Positions 11,237 through 21,400 of a stretch of 64,000 bases of DNA are shown piece after piece. The translations under genes and the position numbers were made by a program. How positions within the stretch are numbered: position 1 is the first letter of the stretch; the number at the start of each line of letters is the position of its first letter. The notes below the pieces were generated by a model that searched no databases, was not told where the DNA came from, and saw only the letters and a program-made list of their open reading frames with translations. This DNA comes from Tetradesmus obliquus (lineage: Eukaryota; Chlorophyta; Chlorophyceae; Sphaeropleales; Scenedesmaceae). The DNA lies in contig CP126195.1 in the NCBI GenBank assembly GCA_030272155.1, forward strand, positions 2,277,001-2,341,000, given 5' to 3'.

Positions 11237-13230
11237 CTTCATGCCACATGAGGATGTATCACTTGTTGGCTTTACACTGCTGGGTGTGATGTACAGTCGT
11301 ACGCATCCACAGCGGGTGATTTTTACTTGTTACCAGGGAAGGTGAAATCTACAGTGGCAGTTTGGCGCCATTGTTTTTTGCGTTAGTGGCACGCAATTCG
11401 CCAGCAACATGTGCCTTAGCAATTGCAGAAGCAGCAGCGCTGTGTTGGTCCCTGAACTTTGCCAGCAGCAGCAGTAGCGTTGCAAAAGCTCGTCAGCATC
11501 ATCCGCAATGAGTGCACCGATGCATGCAGTTTGGTGTGTGCTGGCATGCTGCTGCTGCTGCACAGCATGCGCTACGAGCTGAGTAGTGTTCATCATCTGA
11601 CAGAGCGGCACGTTGTCATGCAAAGCAGCTGCTCTTTGTGCACTGCTAGCATAGAATGTCAAGGTCGCATGGTTTGCACGCGCCTGGTATGTGATCAACC
11701 TTCAGCTGGACCTCATCATGACCGAAGTTCGGTGTCAAACAGCATGATGAGTTGCTGTTGCTACAGCTTATGTGCAGCGGCTGATGCTGGTGCTACGTAT
11801 GCGTAGCAACCGTACACGGGGTTGCTGCTGGAAACTGGGTACTACCCAGTGGGGTGTTCGTAACACAAACATCTTCATTACTCTCACGAATCCAGTGTTA
11901 CCACGAATCTTACACTGTAAGATGGAATCTGCCGACAGCAGGCCTGCAGGATGCACCGTGCCTAGTGACTAGGACGCACTGGGAGGTCGAGCACAATCGC
12001 CGTGTCTTAAGCCTAGAACCCTGGAGCTGGATCAACACATTGAGCCAGAGAGGGCCTTGATGGCCGCAGATGAAATTGTAATATATCTATGACATGCAAT
12101 TGAATCGTTGAGAAGCAGCAGACACACAGTGGCGTGCACGTCGGCGCAGCAATGCCATAATATGACTTGAAGACAGCTGCGTTGGCCACACCATACCTTC
12201 ATGGACGCAAGCGGGCTTACACAAAGCTGTAAGTGCATTGTGAAATTGCTTTGTGAAAGTGTGTGTGCATGATGGTGGCCTGATACTGTTATGGTCACCA
12301 TGTAACTGCTGCTGCAGGCGCAGACACAGCTGCTGGCACAATCTGGCAAGGCTGCAGTGGCCCCTAACCTTGCTTTAAGTCCCCAGGGGCTATAAGGTGA
12401 CTTAAAGGCCTGCTGCAGCCCCCTAGGGCCCCTGTGGCCAATAGTCAATTCTGGGCCTTGACTGATGTACAAATATTCTATCACGGCGTCAATTGGCCCA
12501 GCTGAGATACAAAAAACCTACATATTAGACCCACAAATGCAATTGATCCCTGCCATGCACACTCGTCCTTAACAGGTGTCCATTTGTCCCATGAGCCCTA
12601 GTATCCAGTTGGTCCAATCAAGTCCATTGGGCCCAAGGGCCTGTTACAAACTGTCATATACCCTCTTCAAATACCACAAGGCACGCAATAGCAAACAAGA
12701 AACCAATGATGCATTCCGGGCACAGCAGGGGGCCTGCAGCAGCCAGAACAAGCCACTCCCGCCATTTCTTAGGAGCGAGGAGGGGCACCCGTTTAATCGA
12801 ATTGTAGCGTCTACAGACGTCCCTGCTACAAATCAAGCACACCATATTGCAGCAGAACATGTCTATTTCAATGATCCAACATGGCTCAGGAATCATTTTG
12901 CAGCGGACTGTCAGGTTATTTTGGGTTTTTGTTGTGGGGAGCTGCCCTGCAAGCCACAGCTTGGCAGGTGAGGGCGGCGGTGGCTGGCACAGTGTGCAAG
13001 TGTGACTTGCAGGAGCTGGCACAGTGTGCAAGTGTGACTTGCAGGAGCTGGCACAGTGTGCAATGCAGCCAGCTCCAATGGCGCCTCTGAGAAGTGCAGC
13101 TTGCTGAGATCGCTGCGAGCACGGAGCACCTGACCGTGTTGCATACTGGCAGCCACATGCCTTCAGGGTCTACCACTGGTACACACACACTGCCTCACCG
13201 TCGCTCAGAATCATAACACCTGCTGCTGCA
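11237..13230. other. No confident gene; minisatellite at 12986-13065
   Basis: No recognisable coding region. A 32-bp unit containing CTTGCAGGAGCTGGCACAGT is repeated about 2.5 times at 12986-13065. Because each unit contains an acceptor-like TTGCAG, it may be another duplicated splice junction. Palindromic GGCCC-rich sequence lies at 12355-12440. Confidence 0.4.
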
Positions 13231-13560
13231 ATGCAAAGTGGTTTTGCAGGCCTGTTCAAGAGCTGGGTGGGTGACCTGGTGGGCAGCGATGGCCAGCTGC
13301 TGCAGCACGGTGCTGGCGCTAGCTGGCACCGGCAGCAGCAGCAGGTATGGGCAGCTGAGCTGCAAAGCAGCAGTACTGCTGTAGGAAGCAGCAGCAGCAG
13401 GGTTGGCAGGTGGGGTCCTGCAGAGCTCAGTGCTGACCTGGCGGTCCTCCTGAGGCAGCGTTATAACACAGAGGCGCTGTACCCTTACGGCCTAGACTAC
13501 AGCGGGTGCAAGCAGCTGCCGGAGGTTGAGTGTGTGGTTACAGTGCGATTGGAGGCGTAG
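13231..13560 (+). CDS. Unknown protein, probable 3' exons
   Basis: Open frame ending ...LRQRYNTEALYPYGLDYSG and CKQLPEVECVVTVRLEA before a TAG. The amino-acid pattern of the last 50 residues looks like real coding sequence; the middle is a Ser/Gln-rich low-complexity stretch. The frame may be interrupted by introns (acceptor-like TTTTGCAG at 13248, donor-like CAGCAGGTATGG near 13345). A TGTAA motif, the usual green-algal polyadenylation signal, lies at 13908. I do not recognise the family. Confidence 0.35.
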   Translation: MQSGFAGLFKSWVGDLVGSDGQLLQHGAGASWHRQQQQVWAAELQSSSTAVGSSSSRVGRWGPAELSADLAVLLRQRYNTEALYPYGLDYSGCKQLPEVECVVTVRLEA

Positions 13561-14712
13561 CAGTTAGCAAGCCTGGCTGGCAAGTTGTGTGTCTTAGAGC
13601 GGAAGCACTCGCTCTTTGCAGCAGTGCATGGCAGCCTGCAATGTATTGCAGGCTGCTTTGAGTGAGTGCCAGGTTGAAGCAGCTCGGCGTCAGGGGAGCC
13701 CAGATTGTACCATCTGCTGTCTTTGATGCATCTGCTGGATGCCAATTGTGGCTGCTTGTGCTGCTGGCAGATCGCAGTGCAGGCTGCAGTGTAGTTTGGA
13801 ACAGCTGGTGCAGGCTGCAGCTTGAGCAGCTGCTCACCCTACTGGGGCGTGTGCCGAGCTGTACTCTGGAAGTGGCGCCGTCTGGAAGTTGACCCTAGGT
13901 GTAAAGTGCTTGACCGTCTATGTGTGCCCGCGTTTCATGTCCCAGGTGAACATTGTGCAGACAGGCATTGTGAGGCCAGGTAGACCTACCTGCAGCCGAG
14001 GTGGGTGACGAAATTATGACATAGTAAGTGACATAATAAGCACGTGGGCCCGGACAAAGAATAAAATCGTTGAAGCGGCAGCAGAGCAGCATTGTTCCGC
14101 AAGAGCTTTCACGTAGTATCGCTAGCAGCAGTGTCAACGGCAGCAGGAGTTATGAGCCTCAGGCTGGTGTGCTTGTAAGCTTGGAGCTGGCACCAGCAGC
14201 AGGTCGCAAAGCGTGGTAGGCCTCTGGCCGCCATGCCAGTGTTGCTTCAGCATCGGTTGCAGCGCAGCGTGGGTCCGGACTATGGATTACCGCTAATGCA
14301 ATGGCTTGTTTGCTTGTAAACTTCGTCCTGGCACCAGCACCAGGGCGCAAAGTAGGTTGGACCCCTGGCCGCAGTCACTCATGAGTCAAAAGCTGAAACT
14401 AGTCATCCTTGTTAAGGACTTCACGTTCGTCTAAGGCTCCTTACGTACCGCTGCCTGGGTCGCTGACAACCACTTGCTTGTTTACAATGATCATGGCATG
14501 TGACATGTACAGGTGCCGCTGGAGTGTCAATTGCAGCGTTGGTCCAGAGAATAGGTCATCGATTGAGCTTCGGCTGTAGAAACAGCTTGCTCAGAAAACA
14601 TGACATGCCATGTTCCAAACCGTCGCAACTGAACTATTCCTATGAGTCTTCATGCATGCCGCACGCTGTGCAAAACATGTGCAACGTCACACGGGATGTG
14701 GCCGAGCTGGCA
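13561..14712. other. Intergenic, nothing recognised
   Basis: Lies between the unknown plus-strand gene and the first miniature LTR element. Two ~20-bp stretches resembling each other (CTTGT(A)AGCTTGGAGCTGGC and CTTGTAAACTTCGTCCTGGC) occur near 14169 and 14311. No coding signal. Confidence 0.4.
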
Positions 14713-14717
14713 GCCAA

Positions 14718-15260
14718 TGTAACGAGGGAAAACTGGATGTCATAGGAGGGATCGGACCCCGTTACAACTCCCCCCCACCTATTCTCTTAGCGTCCTCGCT
14801 AAGCATGACGGTCTTACTGGCCTACTCGACGTCCAGCGCACGGGAATCACCCCGTGGGGATGACCTCGAGTTACTTTCAGACATTCACACATCACGATAA
14901 CTCTTTGAGCGTTGATGGGTCGTTTTCCACTCGTTTGTTCTTCCTGGCATTGGCTTTCTGCCCTAGCAGACCACCGTCGAGCGCGGCTATGCATGTCTGT
15001 ACTGTAATGGGTGCCCCACATCTGTGGCGATCAACCCGCAGGGGTAGAGCCCTGCCATATGTCTTTGTTATGCACCCCAGCGAGCCTGTTGCCACCAGAG
15101 CGTCGCGGAGCAACCGCCTCCAAGCCGGGTTCGAACTCAGGACCTCGGGGCTGCGAGACAGGTGACATACACCCCTCAGCTAAACCACCCCGCCCTTCTC
15201 AAGCTACCAACTGTAACGAGGGAAAACTGGATGTCATAGGAGGGATCGGACCCCGTTACA
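14718..15260 (-). mobile_element. Miniature LTR retrotransposon (TRIM-like), copy 1, with tRNA-like core
   Basis: Two identical 49-bp terminal direct repeats (14718-14766, 15212-15260) start TGTAACG and end CGTTACA. They enclose 445 bp with no coding capacity. The element is flanked by a perfect 5-bp target duplication GCCAA (14713-14717, 15261-15265), the hallmark of integrase-mediated LTR insertion. Read on the minus strand, the first repeat is followed after 2 nt by TGGTAGCTTGAGAAGG, a plausible primer-binding site since its complement ends in CCA. The last repeat is preceded by a polypurine tract, GGTGGGGGGGAGT. A tRNA-like segment with box A and box B lies just inside the primer site. 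The identical repeats suggest recent insertion. Confidence 0.85.
15119..15190 (-). promoter_or_regulatory. tRNA-like segment with pol III box A and box B (TRIM copy 1)
   Basis: On the minus strand, TAGCTGAGGGG (15182-15172) fits box A and GAGTTCGAACC (15138-15128) fits box B, spaced as in a tRNA gene. The flanking sequence does not pair into an acceptor stem, so this is a tRNA-derived promoter relic rather than a tRNA gene. The same segment is present in copy 2 (boxes near 17791-17781 and 17747-17737). Confidence 0.65.
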
Positions 15261-15426
15261 GCCAAAATTAAAATCACGTCAATTGCAGATACCATATAGA
15301 CCTGGGCTGGGCAGCCTTTTGCGTGGTTCTTCTTGTTCTCACCAAAGGCTCTGCATGTTTTGGCCGAGTCTGTCTGTGCCTGTGCTGCATGCCTTGCCAC
15401 TGCTTTTGGGGCCATGCCGTGTTTAC

Positions 15427-15506
15427 GATATGTGAGCTGAAAGTAGGGCGAGTGACTCACTCTCGGGTGATAGCTTGCCTTCTCCTGTAACAAGCCTCTC
15501 TCTTTC
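15427..15506 (+). mobile_element. 80-bp 5'-truncated LINE tail
   Basis: 76 bp (15427-15502) are identical to 23551-23626, the 3' end of the large LINE. The copy is bounded by a 10-bp direct repeat CCGTGTTTAC (15417-15426 and 15507-15516). This fits target-primed reverse transcription that stopped after about 80 nt. Confidence 0.8.
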
Positions 15507-15516
15507 CCGTGTTTAC

Positions 15517-16626
15517 ACTGGCAGCCGAAGGTAGTGCATCATGTTTTGGCGCTGGCGCTGGCATTCTGCACAATAGTGCCTTGCCTTTGCTATTTGACCT
15601 GCCCGTTGGGTGGAAGCTTGTTTGGTCTGCTGAGTGGCTGCTGACAAGCCGCTGTGACATGCGGTCCTGTTTGTGTGCCTTTGGCAGCTCTGCATTTTTC
15701 CAGCCATCTTCTCACTGCCCAAGCTGCGCTCCGCCCCAGGCTGAGCTGCGGCTTGGTGAGCTCAGCCCGCCCGCAATGCAGTTAGTGCATGGCGGCCCTG
15801 TGTTCTCTCTGCATTGCTTGCCGTCACTGACACTGCTGGCAGCACTTTATTTTCCACTTCGCGTATGAGGATACATTTTCTGGGGGCGAACTGTGTGGAG
15901 TAAGGAAGGCGGCTGTGCTAGCATGGCCATATGCCGAAACTTACACACGGGGGCCATTTCTCTGGGGTTGGGCCTCACATGAGTGACGGCCTGTGCTGAG
16001 CTTCCTGCAGTTTTCCTGTGTTTTCGGGTGTTCGTTGCAACGTAGTTGCCTGTGCACACCGTGTAACCCCTCTTCTTCTTCTCCATATAGACCACAGTTT
16101 GAGAAGTAGAGGAATTTTCGCCGAGGATTATGAGCTCCAAACGTTATGGTTCGCCATTGTTCGTCATCAGTCGCCTTGTCAGTCCGTCCTGGCTTAGGCT
16201 AAGCCAGGATAGCCAGGCTGGCTATCATGGAATGTATGCAAATGTCCTGAGCTCATGCCTTCTGTGCATATGAACGGCGTTACACATCGAAGTACAGGTA
16301 TGAAAGTCTCTTCACGAGGGACTCGGCAGCAACAGCAGCCAGCGGGGCGGGGTCGCTTTATCACTGTAATCACGGCGCCTCTTGCCCGCGGCAATGCAGC
16401 AGCATCGCCGAATATATGCAGAACAATTGAAATGCTGGCACGATTGGTTTGCGACAGCAGGCGTGCACTGCAAGTGGCATGCATGGGGAGTGGCCGGGCA
16501 ACGCCAAGTCGCACTTGCCAGCACAGGCGTGCATCAGCAGCGTACCATCAAACATGTACTGGTATTGGACATAGAACAGTGTATTATGCGCAGCTGCAGC
16601 AATGTTTACGGTGGGTTACCACACTT

Positions 16627-16660
<34 letters not shown>

Positions 16661-16949
16661 GGGTAGGGGTGGAGGGGGCACTCACCCTCCAGGACGGCCA
16701 ACATGCAACTTTGCCCTTTTGCATCCAGCATTTCATATAAAAATTATTGGCGCTGGTTGCTGGTTCCGCAAATGCTGGGAACATGGCCAAACACGCGCTT
16801 TGATTTTTCTTTTTCGTCCGTCAAAAACCACCTTGAATATTGAATCTATTGTTTTTAATAGTAATAAAAATAAAATAATAATAATAATAATAATAATAAC
16901 AATAATAATAATAATAGAAAAACTGACATAACATTTACTGCCTTGTCAG
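15517..16949. other. No confident gene; microsatellites
   Basis: No recognised coding sequence. A CAG run lies at 16626-16660. An AT-rich (AAT)n-type microsatellite occupies about 16856-16917, unusual against the GC-rich surroundings. Confidence 0.45.
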
Positions 16950-17036
16950 GTTGTAGAGCAGAAGCAGGAGCTGCACATGCTAATCAATGGTTCAGCAGCC
17001 ATGGTGGCCCTTCGGGGGGGGCCACTTACTTGCCAT
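16950..17036 (+). CDS. Exon-like open segment, unknown
   Basis: 29 codons in phase 0 between an acceptor (CTTGTCAG) and a donor (GTGAGT). They encode VVEQKQELHMLINGSAAM and a short tail. It looks like one exon of an otherwise unrecognised or destroyed gene. An 11-bp unit GTACGCATGAT is repeated three times just after it (17041-17073). Confidence 0.25.
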
Positions 17037-17326
17037 GTGAGTACGCATGATGTACGCATGATGTACGCATGATGTTGCATTGTGCTTGTGCTTGCAATGA
17101 ATGCAGACAGAAACTTCCCTTTATAACTTATAAACAGAGGTGGCCTGAGGCCACCTCTGTTGCTGCACAGATCACCCGATGGCGGATGGCACTGCATGTG
17201 GAGACACTGCACTCGCCTTTTGTGTTTACACTTTGCGTACGTGGTTACCATGGGCAGAATCACCCTGGCTGGTTGCACTATAGCTCACCAGGTGAACCCA
17301 TGGGCTGTTGGCCAACACTGTGCCAC

Positions 17327-17869
17327 TGTAACGAGGGAAAACTGGATGTCATAGGAGGGATCGGACCCCGTTACAACTCCCCCCCACCTATTCTCTTAGC
17401 GTCCTCGCTAAGCATGACGGTCTTACTGGCCTACTCGACGTCCAGCGCACGGGAATCACCCCGTGGCGATGACCTCGAGTTACTTTCAGACATTCACACA
17501 TCACGATAACTCTTTGAGCGTTGATGGGTCGTTTTCCACTCGTTTGTTCTTCCTGGCATTGGCTTTCTGCCCTAGCAGACCACCGTCGAGCGCGGCTATG
17601 CATGTCTGTACTGTAATGGGTGCCCCACATCTGTGGCGATCAACCCGCAGGGGTAGGGCCCTGCCTTATGTCTTTGTTATGCACCCCAGCGAGCCTGTTG
17701 CCACCAGAGCGTCGCGGAGCAACCGCCTCTAAGCCGGGTTCGAACTCAGGACCTCGGGGCTGCGAGACAGGTGACATACACCCCTCAGCTAAACCACCCC
17801 GCCCTTCTCAAGCTACCAACTGTAACGAGGGAAAACTGGATGTCATAGGAGGGATCGGACCCCGTTACA
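17327..17869 (-). mobile_element. Miniature LTR retrotransposon (TRIM-like), copy 2
   Basis: Same structure and length as the copy at 14718, with only about four base differences over 543 bp. The 49-bp repeats are at 17327-17375 and 17821-17869. No target duplication is visible: left flank GCCAC, right flank ACTCC. Instead the right repeat is followed by 20 bp (17870-17889) identical to the start of the internal region. So a second internal region once followed in tandem, sharing the repeat, and is cut off at 17889 where the LINE sequence begins. Confidence 0.85.
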
Positions 17870-17923
17870 ACTCCCCCCCACCTATTCTCTGCTCAATGAT
17901 CGAAGCAGCAGAAGCAGCAGCAG

Positions 17924-18475
17924 GTGCCGCCTCCAGCTGAGGCCGCGCCTGCTGCCGCGCCTGCTGCCGCGCTTGCGCTGTTGGCTGTCGAGGACCCGGC
18001 GGACTGGTATGAGTATGGGGCAGCCCCGCCGCAGCGCCAGCGCAAGCGGGCGCGGCCACGGCGGCGGCCGCAGCAGCAGCTGCCGGAGCCGCCGCTGAGC
18101 CTGTGCCTGCCGCCGCCGCGGCGTGCCAAGCGCCCAGCTGACTTCTCTGCCTCGGATTTTGCGTATTCGAGCAAGGCCGTGCAAGTCAGCCAAGGACAGC
18201 GCGCTGCAGTGGTGGCGCAGGACATGAAGGTGGCTTCAGCGGCGCCTGCGGCGCCGCGCCTTGGCCGGCCCCCGGTCCGCAAGCCCTCAGGGCACCAGGA
18301 AGCGCGCTGGAAGCTGCTACAGCAGCTGCAGTGGCAGCCTCACGACTTCCAGCTCTACCCTACCCCGCAGCAGCAGCAGCAGCAGCAGCCGCCGCCGCAG
18401 CAGCAGCAGCAACAGCAGGACAGCACTGCTGGCGCCGCGCCTCCCGGCGCGGCACCCCCCTCCCACACCGCCTAA
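17924..18475 (+). CDS. LINE ORF1-like protein, Pro/Gln/Ala-rich
   Basis: 183 codons, in the same frame as ORF2 and ending TAA directly before its ATG. The product is basic in the middle (QRQRKRARPRRRPQ), carries RRAKRPADFSASDFAYSSKA, and ends in Gln/Pro-rich low-complexity sequence. There is no zinc knuckle or RRM that I can see. The position and basic nature fit a nucleic-acid-binding ORF1, or the N-terminal part of one long polyprotein interrupted by a single stop. Confidence 0.6.
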   Translation: MPPPAEAAPAAAPAAALALLAVEDPADWYEYGAAPPQRQRKRARPRRRPQQQLPEPPLSLCLPPPRRAKRPADFSASDFAYSSKAVQVSQGQRAAVVAQDMKVASAAPAAPRLGRPPVRKPSGHQEARWKLLQQLQWQPHDFQLYPTPQQQQQQQPPPQQQQQQQDSTAGAAPPGAAPPSHTA

Positions 18476-21400
18476 ATGCCCGGTACAACCGGGCCCCGAA
18501 GGGCTGGCATGCGTAAACACGCCCTGCGCATTGCCAGCCATAGCGTGGGAGGCGTGGGCTGTGCGGGGCTCCTCGCCTGCGCAGCGCAGGCAGCAGCAGC
18601 TTGGGTGGACCTCAGGCTGCACATCGTTGCCGTGCAAGAGTGCAGATTGCAGTATGATGAGGTTGCGCAGGTGATGACGGCTCTGAATGCAGCAGCAGCT
18701 CAGCGGGCTGCTGCCACGCAGCAGCCCCATCATGCAGGGTTTGACTACAAGTACTGCATCAACACTGACCCCCTGCACCCCTACTCAGCTGGCAATCTCG
18801 TCTTGTGGCAGCGGCAGCTAGTATCCGAGGGCTCCCTGCAAGTGCTGCCTGAGGCTGATGCCGACAGGGACGCCCGCGGCCGTTTGATGGTGCTCCACTT
18901 CAAGTGGGGTGGCCATACTATCAATCTTGCTAACGTCTATTGTCCCAACGCCTCCGTGGACCGTCAGACCTACATTGCAGATACGCTGGCGCCGCTCTGG
19001 GCAGCCAATCCTGCCAACAGCATCTTCATTGGCGACTGGAACTTTGTGGATGATCCTGCTGTTGACAGACGCTGCCTGGCCGGCCAGCCCACCACGTCTG
19101 ACGCCCCGTCCCGGCGGGCTTGGCAAGCAGCGGCACCTGGTGCTGCTGATGCGTACCGGTGCTTGCACCCTACGCGCCGCAGCTACACGTTCATCCATCG
19201 CAACCCGCAGATTGGACATGTAGCGCGGCTGGATCGAGCTTATGTTGGCAGCGCACTGCGCGCCAGCGTGGTGTCCTGCACCACAGCTCCCTCCGGTGTT
19301 TCGGACCACTTCCCCCTGGTGCTTGAGCTGGCTCCCCTGCAGCCCCCCAAACCCACTGGCCCTGGCCTTGCCCGTGCCCGTGTGGACTTCTGGAGCAGCC
19401 TGCCCCACCGCGCCCAGCTGAAGGCATGGGTGCTTGTCGCGCTGCAGGGAGAGCCAGCATCCGACCCTGCCCGCCTTGTCTGGTGGCCTAGCTTCAAGCA
19501 GAGGCTGCTGGCCAAGTGCCGGGAGATTCGCAAGGCATGGCGCGCGGACACGGCGCTGCCGTCCTATGCTGCTGCCCAGCAGCAAGTGCAGGATGCCCTC
19601 ACCCAGCTTGGCGCAGCAGCAGGCCAGCCGCAGATCGGCACAGCCATGGCAGCGCTGACTGCTGCTCGAGCGGCGCTCCGCGCCGCGCAGCAGGCAGCTT
19701 GGACAGCCAGCGAGCGCCTGCAGCGGCAGCAGTGGCTGCACCGCGGCGAACAGCCCAACCCCTGCATCACAGAGCAGTTGCGTGCCCTGGAGCGGTCTCC
19801 TACCTCACGGAAGGTGGTTGCTCTGCGCAGCGCGGCCGGCGCATATGTGTGGGAGGGTGCAGGGCCCGCCAAGGTGGCCATCACGCAGTGGGCTGGTGTG
19901 AGTGCGCAGCCGACGGTGGACCCAGCCGCCCAGGCTGCCATCCTCGCAGCCGTCGCCAGCTTGCCTAGGCAGCCAGCAGCAGCAGATGGCAGCACAACAG
20001 TTACAGAAGAAGCAGTTCTGAAGGCGCTGTCCGACTCCAAGCCCAACACGTCGCCTGGGTTGGATGGCTTGCCTGTTGCAGTTTACAAGCATTGCAAGGA
20101 CCTGTTTGCGCCGGTCTTGGCGCGCGTGTTTACAGCAGTGGGCACCCTGGGGCAGACGCCAGCTGGCTTCTTGGATGGTGTGGTGATTGGCGTCTTCAAA
20201 GCTGGCGATGCTACCCTGGCTGCCAACTACCGCCCTATCACACTGCTCAACACAGACTACAGGCTCTTGGCGAGAATCCTGGCGTCCCGCCTGCAGCAAG
20301 TGCTGGACCAGGCGATCTCCCCCACCCAAACAGCGTTCATTAAACAGCGCAGGATTGGACACAACATCATCACCGTGCAGCTGCTGTTGCATGCGCTGCC
20401 AGCAGACAGCACCGTGGTGACGGCGCTGCTGGATTTTGCCAAGGCATACGACACCTTGGACAGGCCTTTCCTGCTGTCTGTCATGAGTGCTATGGGTGTG
20501 GGGCCAGAGTTCTGCAAGTGGGTGGAACTGTTGCTTACTAACACGCATGCGTGTGCTTGCATGAATGGCTTTGTTTCCGGCATGCGCAGGTTTGATGCTG
20601 GTGTGCGGCAGGGGTGCCCCTTGTCTCCCCTGCTGTACCTGTTTGTTGGTGAAGCCCTGCTGAGGTTCTTGCAGTCGAAAGGCATTGACATCAGCGTGCA
20701 AGGCATCACATTATCAGCGACACAGTTTGCGGATGACACGCAGGTCTACCTGCAGTCACCTGCACAGGTCCCACAGTTCTTGCTACATATGCAGGTTATG
20801 GCAGCCGCGTCTGGGCAGCAGCTCAATCTGCATAAATCAAAGTTACTATTGCTAGGTGCTGCTGCGCGGCAGCAGCACACAGCGCTCTCACAGCAGCATG
20901 CAGCGGGTGTGCTGCCCTTCTGTCCTGTGCTGCAGGCCAATGTGCTGGGTGTGTGTGTGGGCTCTGACTCTCCTGTAGACTGGAGTCAGAAGCTGGCTGC
21001 AGTGGATGCCGCGCTTGCGCGGCTGTCACACATACCACAATTGTCTGTGTTTGGCAGAGGCATGGGTAGCGCAGCGTATGGTGTCAGCACCCTGTTGTAT
21101 GCAGCTGAATTTTCAGATATACCGGCAGATGTTGATCGGCAGCACCTTGTTGCGTCAGTTGGGAAGTTAGTGGATAGAGGGTTGGCGCCTGCGTCAACCG
21201 AACGGCGTTTTACTGGTGTAGCTGCTCGCCTGCTGGCGGGCAGGCCAGCTGAAGGGGGTTTTGGTGCTTTGCCATGGCTTGAACACATACGTGCACGGCA
21301 TGCTTGGTGGGGCGCGCAGTTTGCTACTGCGCCGCCTGACACCGAGCTGCCCTGGATCCGCATTGGGCGGGCGCTGTTGCACTCCAAGCATAAGTGGTGG

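Noticed and set aside
11990-12045. Resemblance of CTTAAGCCTAGAACCCTGGAG to CTTAAACCCAGAACCATGGAG near 48108
   Set aside because: The match is short (about 20 bp with several differences) and neither side shows a common element boundary.
15119-15190. A tRNA gene on the minus strand (box A and box B present)
   Set aside because: The ends do not form an acceptor stem, no good anticodon arm forms, and the segment is part of a repeated 543-bp element.
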